Assembly (NCBI RefSeq): GCF_049310025.1 | Contig: NZ_JBJYKD010000033.1 | Span: forward strand, 1-30,974 | Direction: 5' to 3' | DNA from: JBJYKD01 sp049310025 | GTDB taxonomy: Bacteria; Bacillota; Thermosediminibacteria; Thermosediminibacterales; Tepidanaerobacteraceae | DNA: 30,974 nucleotides | Shown: positions 16,201 through 23,900 of the stretch, piece by piece | Layout: every line of letters starts with the position of its first letter | Numbering within the stretch: the first letter of the stretch is position 1 | Made by a program: the position numbers and the translations under genes | Notes under the pieces: generated by a model | Databases searched by the model: none | What the model saw: only the letters and a program-made list of their open reading frames with translations | What the model was told of the DNA's origin: nothing

Positions 16201-16717
16201 CCTGAATCTCCAGAAAAAAGTTGTCCTTTCCGAAGATTTCGGCGTACTCCCCCGCGGCTCGGCCGGCGCTTTCAATGTCTCCGCTCAATATGAGGCTTGC
16301 CACCTCACCCTTGATGCACCCGCTCAGGGCTATGAGCCCGCGGCTGTGGGATGAAAGCAGGTCTTTGTCCACCCTGGGGCGGAAGTGAAAGCCATCCAAA
16401 TGGGAAGCCGTCACCAGCTGGAGGAGATTATTATAACCCTCCCGGTTTTCCGCCAGCAGTACCAGGTGCCAGGGGGCTTCCCTGCCTTCCTTTCTGCGCC
16501 GGTCTTCCACCACATAGACCTCGCAGCCGATGATAGGCTTTATACCCGCTTCCGTGCAGAGTTTGTAAAAAGGTACCACGCCCCGGAGACCCCCGTGGTC
16601 CGTCAGGGCCAGGGCCTTCATGCCGAGCTCCGCCGCCCGGTCCACCAGCTGCGGCAGGCGGCACAGGCCGTCCAGGAGGCTGTATTCGGAGTGGACGTGA
16701 AGATGGCAGAAGGACAT
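13268..16717 (-). CDS. dnaE: DNA polymerase III alpha subunit (DnaE)
   Basis: This is a replicative polymerase of the C family, 1149 residues from the ATG at 16717 (GGGGTG 6 nt upstream; a GTG at 16726 is the alternative). Domains in order: PHP domain with HLHVHSEYSLLDG, LTDHG, GCEVYVV, SGC and TNDVHY, so its metal-binding residues look complete and it may have proofreading activity; the palm with catalytic PDIDVDL and KIDLLGL; tandem helix-hairpin-helix region; and an OB fold with RVRLAGILLD and FVRLEDLSGAVEVVVFP. After KILPLP the last 75 or so residues are rich in Pro, Gly, Arg and Gln, and only a hint of the usual terminal domain (HLRLAAGNG) is visible. The 3' end overlaps the methyltransferase gene at 12022. 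A truncated or frameshifted C-terminus is possible. It is probably monocistronic here. Confidence 0.95.
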   Translation of the reverse strand: MSFCHLHVHSEYSLLDGLCRLPQLVDRAAELGMKALALTDHGGLRGVVPFYKLCTEAGIKPIIGCEVYVVEDRRRKEGREAPWHLVLLAENREGYNNLLQLVTASHLDGFHFRPRVDKDLLSSHSRGLIALSGCIKGEVASLILSGDIESAGRAAGEYAEIFGKDNFFLEIQDHRLPEEKKVNFWASSIAADLNVGLAATNDVHYLEPKDAALHRVLLSVQTLSVLGEAISMGGSEHYLKSPAEMEKLFSEAPRALFNTGLIADRCNVQLDLGGVHLPEIPVPPGHDAASFLEKLAMEGAERRYGRPLPSAVQERLGYELSVIKNTGFPGYFLIVKDIVDFARRKGIPVGVGRGSAAGSMVGYCLGITDVDPLKYGLIFERFLNPERVSPPDIDVDLCHRGRREVLEYIRERFGRERIAHAGAFSTLQARAVLRDTGRALKLSYEKIDRMCSLIPYSHISLEEAEEQNPSLAALIRRDQEVGRAFEMARKLQGLPRHMTQHSAGVVIAKRPLTEYVPLQRASGEEIITQADMEMLEDLGLVKIDLLGLRFLTVIGDTLKLIKSRYGIDMRPEDIPLDDRATFEALARGDTTSTFQLESTGMRNMLKKVRPQSIEDLSAVLALYRPGPLQSGMAEEFIARRHGKKEVSYPHPCLEPVLSDTYGVFLYQEQLMQAAHAVAGYTLGEADLLRRAIAKKKREDIEAQKPRFIRGARERGIDEKTAEEIFSTLEAFGDYGFNKSHSVSYAITAYRTVYLKEHFPLEYFSALLSLYMDTPSRLQLYLAEARRRGIKLLLPDINRSGVGFTPEEPGPIKSGNLQEKLPDFNKGEEKSGAIRTGFALVKNLGARGIEEILRVRKSGPFTGFFNFCRRVDRRVVNSKAIESLILAGAFDAFGIPRPALLLALKSALVESKAESPDQLSLLPEEFPAEILAKDVFLPDFSPDQKVKQELQSLGHYITAHPMELWEREAARIRTHTAARVGEISRKKRVRLAGILLDPRRGRTCSGGRMMFVRLEDLSGAVEVVVFPRVLRHSGPYLSSGAPVIVDGWTDLSDDGHRTVVAEKILPLPAKQHAGDRQKPWGGQNPHGRHRPRGFATEEVQPPAPMPVQQAPETGRPAAAGHLRLAAGNGQPATGGRRYLQAHRSSLTNAF

Positions 16718-16749
16718 GAAAATCACCCCATGCCGAACTTATGTTCGCG

Positions 16750-16762
16750 ATTATATATTATA
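16750..16762 (-). promoter_or_regulatory. Candidate -10 boxes of the dnaE promoter
   Basis: On the minus strand two TATAAT hexamers (complements of 16750-16755 and 16757-16762) lie 33-45 nt before the dnaE start in a very AT-rich patch. A convincing -35 box was not found; TTCTAA, 17 bp before the upstream one, is a poor match. Confidence 0.4.
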
Positions 16763-16856
16763 TAGCACAATATTCATTTTTAGAAGTGGAAACTTCAGGA
16801 CATTGAGAATCCGGATTAGATGAAAAAAATTCGCCTGCATAAATTGGGTAAACGCC

Positions 16857-16885
16857 TTTAACGATGAGTCCCACGGATGTATAAT
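16857..16885 (+). promoter_or_regulatory. Candidate promoter of the Zn-ribbon methyltransferase gene
   Basis: TATAAT at 16880-16885 is a perfect -10 box. TTTAAC at 16857-16862 sits 17 bp upstream but matches the -35 consensus poorly. The pair would give a leader of about 105 nt before the GTG at 16998. The rest of the dnaE-methyltransferase gap shows nothing else clear. Confidence 0.35.
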
Positions 16886-16997
16886 ATAAATGTCCGGTAT
16901 ATGTAAATCACGGAAGCCGTAATCACGGGTCTCCACCCCGGCGCCGGAATGTTTCTTAAGGCCCGGATCCAGCATGTGAATTTACGGAGGTGAAACC

Positions 16998-18803
16998 GTG
17001 GATATAGATACGCCCATTGACAGACCAATTCCTCCGAAAAAGGATTGCGCCCGCTACAAGATGCACAAATACTGGGCCGGCAAGCCATGGTATGTGGTGT
17101 CGGAATACATAAGGCATTTCTCCCGGGAAGGTGAGATAGTTCTGGACCCTTTTTGCGGCGGCGGGGTGGTGGGATGCGAAGCCCTCATAAATAGGAGAAA
17201 GGCCGTCATCAGCGATTTAAACCCGGTGGCGGTGTTTATAGCGAAAAACACCTGCCGTTCGCCCGTGGATCTTGAAAAATTTCAGGAAGAGTTTGAAAGG
17301 ATAAGGGCGGGAGTGAAGGATGAAATTGTTGACATGTACATGCTGGAAGGGCGGTGCCCGGTATGCGGGCGAGGGCTGGTGGCAAAGCATGTGGTCAGGG
17401 GGCCGTCGCTCGGAGGAGAATGGATTGTGGAAGCGCGCTGCATATCCGGTCACGGCAGAAACGGCCATATCCGGCGGCGCCTTACGCCCGGGGAAAAGGC
17501 CCGCATCAAGGTCATTGAGAGCAGAGAAATTCCGTACTGGTTTCCGGACAGAAAACTGCCCGACGGCCGGGAGATCATGAGGTTAAAAAATGCCGGGATG
17601 CGCGGCGTCCATGAGCTTTTTACCCGGCGAAATCTCATAGCTCTTTCCATGATTTACCATGAAATTCAGAAAATCGATGATGATACGATAAGAGACCTGA
17701 TGCTTCTGGCCTTTTCCAACACGGTGCTTCACGCAAGCAAGTTAAAGAGCGAGAGCCTCAGGCCCATGTCGGCCAATTCTTATTACTGTATGGGGGACTG
17801 GATAGAGGAAAACGTATGGGAAAGGTTTGAAAACCGTGTATTGTGGCGCTGGGGGGTTCTCCAGGGCAAGAAGGAAACCAACCGCCTTATTGGCGATTAT
17901 TTCAGGCCGGCCGGCGATTGTTCCGGCCTTCAGAAAGATCGGACTTTTCTCCTGCTCAACCGCCCGGCCCAGGACCTCTCGGAAATACCGTGTGAAAGCG
18001 TCGACTACTGCTTTACCGACCCTCCCTACGGGGGCAGTATTCAGTACTCCGAGCTCACCCTCCTCTGGCGGTCGTGGCTGAAAATGGGGGATGATTTCGC
18101 CGCTGACGAGATAACCATAAACGACTTCCAGGCCAAGAGCGAGGAGGACTTTGAAGAGATGCTGACCCGGGCCTTTCTGGAGATCTACAGGGTCTTAAAA
18201 CCCGGGCGCTGGCTTTCGGTAACCTTTAACAACAGGGATCATAGAGTGTGGTGCGCCCTTTTAAACGCGTGCCGGGCGGCGGGTTTTGAAATGGTTAACA
18301 TAGTGCCTCAAGAGCCCTTGGGTCGTTCCTTTGTCCAGTCATGGAGCGGCAACTCCCTGAAAAGGGACCTTATATTGAATTTCAGAAAGCCGGGAGGCAG
18401 ACGGGCACCGCCATGGAGGAATCAGACCGCGGCGGCGGATGACGGCGGCAAAATTCCCCTGAAAGGCGGCAGCGGCGATGCTGTGCCCTGCGGGGAAAGC
18501 CTCCGGTGCCGGAGGGCTGCCGGGCCGCTGCCGGTGAAAGACATAATTTTAACGAGTGCCGGGGAGTATCTGTCGAAAAACGGCGACGCCACTTTGCCGG
18601 AACTTTTTGAGGCGGCCATCATGAAGTGGATAAACCTCACCTACGGCGGGGCCAATCCCGGCGGGGAGGGTACCTATTTTGACATGAATTTTGTCGACAG
18701 GTGCCTCTCGGAGACCCCCGGGTTCATTAGAAAGTTGGCCGGAAACGGCGTATGTTATTCGCTTTCCCAGCCCAAACGAAACAACGGGGCAGGCAGCTCC
18801 TAG
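16998..18803 (+). CDS. Zn-ribbon DNA methyltransferase (DPPY type, COG1743-like)
   Basis: This is a 601-residue SAM-dependent DNA methyltransferase, probably N6-adenine, resembling the adenine-specific methylases with a Zn ribbon (DUF1156/COG1743 group). The N-terminal MHKYWAGKPWYVVSEYI is followed by SAM motif LDPFCGGGVVGCEAL (Asp at about 50) and ISDLNPVA. A CPVCG at about 120 and a CISGHG near 147 may form the zinc site. The catalytic TDPPYGGSIQYSELTLLWRSWL has its Asp at about 341, then RVLKPGRWLSVTF. A low-complexity linker at about 470-510 leads to a C-terminal module (ILTSAGEYLSKNGDATLPEL) of unknown role. The start is GTG at 16998, with ACGGAGGTGA 5 nt upstream. No endonuclease or other partner is adjacent, so it appears to be an orphan. 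Confidence 0.87.
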   Translation: MDIDTPIDRPIPPKKDCARYKMHKYWAGKPWYVVSEYIRHFSREGEIVLDPFCGGGVVGCEALINRRKAVISDLNPVAVFIAKNTCRSPVDLEKFQEEFERIRAGVKDEIVDMYMLEGRCPVCGRGLVAKHVVRGPSLGGEWIVEARCISGHGRNGHIRRRLTPGEKARIKVIESREIPYWFPDRKLPDGREIMRLKNAGMRGVHELFTRRNLIALSMIYHEIQKIDDDTIRDLMLLAFSNTVLHASKLKSESLRPMSANSYYCMGDWIEENVWERFENRVLWRWGVLQGKKETNRLIGDYFRPAGDCSGLQKDRTFLLLNRPAQDLSEIPCESVDYCFTDPPYGGSIQYSELTLLWRSWLKMGDDFAADEITINDFQAKSEEDFEEMLTRAFLEIYRVLKPGRWLSVTFNNRDHRVWCALLNACRAAGFEMVNIVPQEPLGRSFVQSWSGNSLKRDLILNFRKPGGRRAPPWRNQTAAADDGGKIPLKGGSGDAVPCGESLRCRRAAGPLPVKDIILTSAGEYLSKNGDATLPELFEAAIMKWINLTYGGANPGGEGTYFDMNFVDRCLSETPGFIRKLAGNGVCYSLSQPKRNNGAGSS

Positions 18804-18910
18804 AAAATGGCTGCCGCTCCCCCGGCGGAGGCCGAAGGGTTATAATGTAAGGATTAAAAACATAAATTACAGGACAGAATAAACCCTGACATCCGGAAAA
18901 GCGATTTTCA

Positions 18911-18953
18911 TATCTTCGATTTTATATGCCCGTATGGGTCTACCTCGAAGATA
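18911..18953 (+). promoter_or_regulatory. 9-bp inverted repeat upstream of the PrsW-like gene
   Basis: TATCTTCGA (18911-18919) and TCGAAGATA (18945-18953) are exact complements with a 25-nt loop that holds a smaller CCC/GGG pair. The structure ends about 10 nt before a strong AGGGAGGAG. It could be an operator or an mRNA hairpin near the ribosome binding site. If translation begins at 18926, the repeat lies partly inside the coding sequence. Confidence 0.45.
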
Positions 18954-19399
18954 CTTCTGGGTTTAGGGAGGAGATTTTCATATTTTCTTTTTCTCAGACG
19001 CCCCAGGCTGCGGCCGTGTTAGCGGGGCTGCTGGCCGCGGCGGTTTGTTACCATTTGAACGGCAGGGCGTTGAAGGCCTTCGGGGAAGAGGCGGTCACGT
19101 ACGCTGCACCCGTGTTCGAGGAACTGCTCAAGACGGGATTTGCGCTGGCACTGGGAGGCGGGGTTTTTTTGTCTCACCTAACCTTCGGGGCTGTGGAGGC
19201 GGCTTACGACCTCTACAAAAACCGGGGCGCCCCGGCCTGCCGGGCGGGTATTGCCGGATTTGTAAGCCACGGTGTTTTCGGGGCCGTAACCGGGTATTGC
19301 ATAAAGTATTTTAACAACCCCCTGCCCGGCTTGATTGTGTCGATTCTCATCCACATGGGCTGGAACTACACAGTAATGAATTTTAATAAATTGTTTTAA
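18926..19399 (+). CDS. Small PrsW/CPBP-like membrane protein, start uncertain
   Basis: Up to 157 residues with about four hydrophobic segments. It carries the pattern of intramembrane metalloproteases of the PrsW/CPBP type: FEELLKTG (EExxK), FGAVEAAYDL, VSHGVFGAVTGY and IHMGWNY, giving the two Glu, two His and Asn typical of the site. This is a family-level guess; the protein is shorter than PrsW. The ATG at 18926 has no ribosome binding site, while a near-perfect AGGGAGGAG at about 18965-18973 is followed by no ATG, GTG or TTG, only ATT and ATA codons. The start may therefore be non-standard, or the gene may have lost its start. It lies on the same strand after the methyltransferase gene, with no clear functional link. 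Confidence 0.6.
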   Translation: MPVWVYLEDTSGFREEIFIFSFSQTPQAAAVLAGLLAAAVCYHLNGRALKAFGEEAVTYAAPVFEELLKTGFALALGGGVFLSHLTFGAVEAAYDLYKNRGAPACRAGIAGFVSHGVFGAVTGYCIKYFNNPLPGLIVSILIHMGWNYTVMNFNKLF

Positions 19400-19532
19400 A
19401 GGCCGCTTAAGAGCCGTGTTTTTAAAATATCGCCGTTCAGACTCACAATACCTATAAAATCAATAAAAATCATCAAAATAAGCCCGTATTCGAGTGATGT
19501 TCAGCTTGATAAATTTGTAAAAGAGTGATATA

Positions 19533-19561
19533 TTGAATACACCAAATAAAATTATTATCAT
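19533..19561 (+). promoter_or_regulatory. Promoter of the TPP riboswitch-thiT transcript
   Basis: The -35 box TTGAAT (19533-19538) and the -10 box TATCAT (19556-19561) are 17 bp apart in an AT-rich region, about 35 nt before the riboswitch. The rest of the 19400-19530 gap shows no gene. Confidence 0.6.
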
Positions 19562-19596
19562 TTAACCCTTATTCAATTAAAAAATTAACCTGACTA

Positions 19597-19693
19597 TGTC
19601 CACTGGGGGAGCAGGTATGCTGAGAAAGCAAGGGAAAGCCCTTGCTGACCCTTTAAACCTGATCTAGGTAATGCTAGCGCAGGGAAGTGGCAA
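19597..19693 (+). promoter_or_regulatory. TPP (THI element) riboswitch
   Basis: All conserved parts of a thiamine pyrophosphate aptamer are present in order: GGGGAGC, GCTGAGA, a variable stem GCAAGGG/CCCTTGC, GACCC, AACCTGATCTAGGTAATGC and TAGCGCAGGGAA. P1 pairs CCACT (19600-19604) with AGTGG (19686-19690). A terminator follows within 10 nt of P1, so control is by transcription termination when TPP is bound. The gene controlled is the thiamine transporter thiT. Confidence 0.95.
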
Positions 19694-19697
19694 GATT

Positions 19698-19724
19698 AGC
19701 CGTAACTTTGCGTTACGGCTTTTT
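19698..19724 (+). terminator. Riboswitch-controlled intrinsic terminator
   Basis: AGCCGTAAC (19698-19706) pairs perfectly with GTTACGGCT (19712-19720) around a 5-nt loop, followed by a T-run. It lies between the TPP aptamer and thiT, the expression platform of an off-switch. Confidence 0.9.
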
Positions 19725-19779
19725 CATCTACTCTCCGGACATAGTCAATCCACTATGGGCCGGAGAGGAGGTGATTTAT

Positions 19780-20436
19780 TTGGATTACCTTATCGGCGTA
19801 TTTAAAGACCTGACCGAACTCACTCCCGTCACCCTTTCGGTACTGGCGGCCATTGTCTTGACGGCGGTGCTGCTTATGGTGGTGGGTCCCAGGGCGCGTT
19901 TCAACTCCAGGGCTATAGTCTATGGAGGGCTCTGCACGGCCATAGCCTTTGTGTTATCCTATATCAGGCTCTATCACTGGCCTCAGGGAGGGTCCATAAC
20001 GCCCGCCAGCATGCTGCCGATGTTTGTCTACGCCTATATATTCGGGCCTGCGGCGGGGATAGCGGCGGGGGCGGTTTACGGCATCCTGCAGCTCATTCAG
20101 GACCCCTTCATAGTCCACCCGGTGCAGGTGCTGCTGGACTACGTCATAGCCTTTGCAGCCATGGGTCTTGCGGGCTTCTGCAGGAACAACATAAGTCTGG
20201 GCGTGCTGCTGGGAGGTTTTGGCCGCTTCTTTTCCAGCTTTCTTTCAGGCGTCATTTTCTTCGCTTCCTATGCGCCGGAGAATATGAGCCCCGTTGTTTA
20301 CTCCATACTGGTTAACGGCCTGGTTATCGGGACCGACAGCCTGATCTGCTTTGTCGTATCCCTTCTGCCCCAGGTCCGGGCCCTGGTGGAAAGACTGAAG
20401 CGGGGCACCATGACACAGGCGAGTGAGCAAGCTTGA
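19780..20436 (+). CDS. thiT: Thiamine transporter ThiT (ECF S component)
   Basis: This is the membrane substrate-binding component of an energy-coupling factor transporter for thiamine (YuaJ/ThiT family), 218 residues. It has about six membrane segments. Family traits are ALCTAI-like YGGLCTAIAFVLSYIRLY, HWPQGGSITPASMLPMFVYA, YGILQLIQDPFIVHPVQVLL and a C-terminal hydrophobic pair with GFGRFFSSFLSGVIFF. The start is TTG at 19780, with AGGAGGTGAT 6 nt upstream; the frame is open further upstream, but that covers the riboswitch and terminator. The TPP riboswitch before it confirms the substrate. The ECF energising subunits are not in the window and are probably shared ones encoded elsewhere. Confidence 0.95.
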   Translation: MDYLIGVFKDLTELTPVTLSVLAAIVLTAVLLMVVGPRARFNSRAIVYGGLCTAIAFVLSYIRLYHWPQGGSITPASMLPMFVYAYIFGPAAGIAAGAVYGILQLIQDPFIVHPVQVLLDYVIAFAAMGLAGFCRNNISLGVLLGGFGRFFSSFLSGVIFFASYAPENMSPVVYSILVNGLVIGTDSLICFVVSLLPQVRALVERLKRGTMTQASEQA

Positions 20437-20524
20437 AATCCATGCCGGTTCCCGGTCGAAGCATTCACGGCGGAAAAAGGGAAATAGCCAGAATATGAAT
20501 TTTAAAATTGTTACCATTTTTGGT

Positions 20525-20548
20525 GCGCCGCTCTGCCGGCGCGTTTTT
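20525..20548 (+). terminator. Intrinsic terminator after thiT
   Basis: GCGCCG (20525-20530) and CGGCGC (20537-20542) form a GC-rich hairpin with a 6-nt loop, followed by GTTTTTG. It ends the thiT transcript about 90 nt after the stop codon. Confidence 0.8.
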
Positions 20549-20586
20549 GTTCGGCCGGCGTAATATTGTGCGGGTGCAGGAATGAA

Positions 20587-20640
20587 TATCACATTAAATG
20601 TGATAATATATTACAGTAAGCGTGATATTAGCAGGAGGTG
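20587..20640 (+). promoter_or_regulatory. Palindromic operator-like site with orphan ribosome binding site
   Basis: TATCACATTAAATGTGATA (20587-20605) is a perfect 19-bp palindrome. A further half site GTGATATTA lies at 20622-20630, and AGGAGGTG at 20633-20640 directly follows. No convincing reading frame starts after this binding site. The site may be the control region of a lost gene, or may act on a small transcript. The remaining stretch to the mfd promoter (20641-20797) shows no supported gene. Confidence 0.5.
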
Positions 20641-20797
20641 TAACGCGCGCCCGGTGGATTGTTTCCCCGCGGTGGCCCGCTGGCCAAAGAAAACCTGGTA
20701 TGACGGGAGGAGTTTATTAATTCACTTATCAATCGCCTTTCCGGAGGGCATAGCATCATGCCGGCCGGCCCTCGCGCGGACGGATTTTTTAAATTTG

Positions 20798-20826
20798 TTG
20801 ATACGGCCTTATAATTGGGGTATAAT
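20798..20826 (+). promoter_or_regulatory. mfd promoter
   Basis: The -35 box TTGATA (20798-20803) and the -10 box TATAAT (20821-20826) are 17 bp apart. The start codon of mfd follows about 85 nt downstream. Confidence 0.75.
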
Positions 20827-20911
20827 AATAAAGTCGGCCCATGCTTTTAACAGGGCTTTTCGGTATTTGTCAGAATATTTATAAATCAACTTTTTTTCAA
20901 GACGGGAGTGT

Positions 20912-23900
20912 ATGATGATAGATGTAGTTAAGTTTTCGGAAGAAATACCTGAATTTAACAGGCTTGTCAGGGATCTGAACAGAGGGCTGTCCAATTTACT
21001 CGCATACGGTGTTTCCGATTCCCAGAGGGCTTTTTTGATTTCTGCGTTAAAAAAGAAGACGGGCGCCCAGATCCTGGTTGTCACCGCCGACTCTCTGGAG
21101 GCGAAAAAGATTTCCGACGATCTGACCTTTTTCCTGGGGCCCGACGAGGTGGCCGTTTTCCCGGCCAGCTCGGTTATACCCTATGAGACCGCCGCCAGAA
21201 GCCTGGAGTTCACCGCCCAGAGGCTAAAGGTTGTGGAAATGCTTCTTTCAGGCAAATCCGCAGTCGTGGTGGCCCCCCTGCAGGCTCTAACAAGCAAGCT
21301 GGTGTTGCCGGAAAAAGTTAAAAATTTCACAATTCACTTTAAAGTTGGGGAACGGGCCCCTCTGGAAGACGTGATATTGAAGCTGGCGGCCATGGGATAC
21401 GAGAGGGTGGACATGATAGAGGGCAGGGGGCAGTTCGCCGTGCGGGGAGGCATACTGGACATTTACCCCCTGACCAGAGAATTCCCGTATCGCCTGGAAT
21501 TTTTCGACGATGAGGTGGATTCCATCCGGGAGTTTTCTCCGGAGGACCAGCGTTCCACAAATAAACTGGAAGAAATATCCATAGGCCCCGCCCGTGAAGT
21601 CATATACGATGCCGAGACCGCCAGGAGAGCGGCGGTGCTCATCGCGGGAGAACTCAAACAGAGAAAAGACGTGCTTTACTCCCTCGGCCGTGAGGATCTG
21701 GCGGAACACCTTTCCGAAAAGGTGCGGGAACACATAGAGAAACTTTCCGCCGGCCTTTTTTTCGAGTCGGCGGAGCTTTACATCTCCCACCTTTATCCGG
21801 AGCTTTCCACCATCATGGACTACTTCAAAAAGAATTTTATCACCGTGCTGGTGGAGCCGGGGAGGATCCGGGAGGCGCAAAATAACGCGGCCTTTGAAGC
21901 CGAAGAAACCTTCAAGGGTCTTCTGGAAAGAGGGGAAATCCTGGCCTCTCAGGCAAGTATCTATTACAGCCCCTTTGAAATCGTGGAAAAACTGAACGGT
22001 GGAAAAACGGTCTACATGTCCGTGCTCCCCAAGATTCACCCCGATTTTGAACCGCGGGCTCTTTACTCCTTCCAGTTCCGAACCATGACTCCCTTCTACG
22101 GCAAGCTGGACCTCCTGGTGGACGAAATCACCCGCCTCAAGAAGAGAAAATACCGGGTGGCGGTGCTTTCGGGCACCAGGGAGCGGGGTGAGCACCTGGC
22201 CAGGGCCCTTAAAGAAAAGGAAATTGAGGTGAGTGTGGCCGGAGAGGGGTTTATGGAATTCCTGCCGGGCCAGGCGGTCATAATTCCCGGTACCCTGGAA
22301 AAGGGATTCGAAGCCCCAGAAATAAAATTTGCCGTGATTTCCGACACCGAGATCTACGGCAGGCCAAAAAAACAGCAGCCCCGCCCGAAGACTGCCGTCA
22401 GGGGCAAGAGAATAACCGGCTTTCAGGAACTCAACATCGGCGACTACGTGGTCCATGCGGCCCACGGCATAGGGAAATATCTGGGCGTGGTCTCGCTGGA
22501 AGTGGGGGGCCACATCAAGGACTATTTCGCCATCGGTTACGCAGGCGGGGATAAGCTGTACGTGCCCACGGATCAGGTGGATCTAATCCAGAAATATATA
22601 GGCGCCGAAGACAAACCTCCGAAGCTGAGCAAACTGGGCAGCAGCGAGTGGAATAAGGCAAAGAACAGGGTAAAAGACTCGGTCAGGGAGATGGCCAGAG
22701 AACTCCTGGAGCTTTACGCAGCCCGGCAGGCTGTGAAGGGTTTTGCCTTTTCAAAGGACACCCCCTGGCAAAAAGAATTTGAGGACATGTTTCCCTATGA
22801 GGAGACGCCCGACCAGCTCATCGCCATCGAAGAGGTGAAAAGGGATATGGAGAGCGACAGGCCCATGGACCGGCTGCTCTGCGGGGACGTGGGCTACGGC
22901 AAGACGGAGGTGGCCATGCGGGCGGCCTTCAAGGCGGTGATGGACGCAAAGCAGGTGGCGGTGCTGGTGCCCACCACCATACTGGCGGAGCAGCATTACC
23001 ACACCTTTTCCGAGAGGTTTGCACCATTTCCGGTAAAGGTGGAGGTCATAAGCCGGTTCAAATCCCCGGCGGAACAGAAAGAAATCTTGAAAAGGTTAAA
23101 GGCGGGAGAAATAGACATAATCATAGGTACTCACCGGCTCCTGCAGAAAGACGTGAAGTTTAAAGACCTGGGGCTTCTGGTGGTGGACGAAGAGCAAAGG
23201 TTCGGGGTATCCCACAAGGAAAAGATAAAACAGCTCAAGAAAAACGTGGATGTGCTGACCCTAACCGCCACTCCGATACCACGGACGCTGCACATGGCCA
23301 TGAGCGGTGTGCGGGACATGAGCATCATAGAGACGCCGCCGGAAAACCGGTTTCCCATTCAGACCTACGTGGTGGAGCACAATGAATCCCTCATAAGGGA
23401 CGCCATTCTCCGGGAACTGTCCCGGGGAGGTCAGGTTTATTACGTATACAACAGGGTCGAGACCATCCACGAAGAGGCCCGAAACCTCCAGAACCTGGTG
23501 CCCGAGGCCCGGATAGCGGTGGCCCACGGCCAGATGAAGGAGGACGAGCTGGAAGAGGTGATGCTTAATTTTTACGACCACAACTACGATGTGCTGGTGT
23601 GTACCACCATTATTGAAACCGGCCTGGATATTCCCAATGTGAATACCCTCATAGTCACCTCCGCCGACAGGCTGGGACTTGCCCAGCTTTACCAGCTGCG
23701 GGGGCGGGTGGGCCGGGGAAGCCGCCAGGCTTTCGCCTACATGACCTATAAAAAAGACAAGGTGCTGAGCGAAGCTGCAGAAAAGCGCCTCTCAGCCATC
23801 CGGGAGTTCACCGAATTCGGTGCGGGATTTAAAATAGCCATGCGAGACCTGGAGATCCGGGGGGCCGGCAATCTTCTGGGTACCGAACAGCACGGCCACA

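Noticed and set aside
15458..16354. A 298-codon open frame on the plus strand
   Set aside because: It is antisense to dnaE, whose PHP and palm motifs are intact there; the translated product has no recognisable domain.
18841..18846. TATAAT upstream of the PrsW-like gene
   Set aside because: There is no -35 box at a usable distance, so a promoter cannot be claimed.
20582..20884. A 100-codon open frame upstream of mfd, or a shorter start at 20654
   Set aside because: The product looks non-coding, it covers the mfd promoter, and its possible start is 13 nt from the ribosome binding site. A second frame (INSLINRLSGG...) also lacks a start codon.
21287..22513. A 408-codon open frame on the minus strand
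   Set aside because: It lies entirely within mfd, antisense to its N-terminal half, has no family features and is a by-product of GC-rich codon use.
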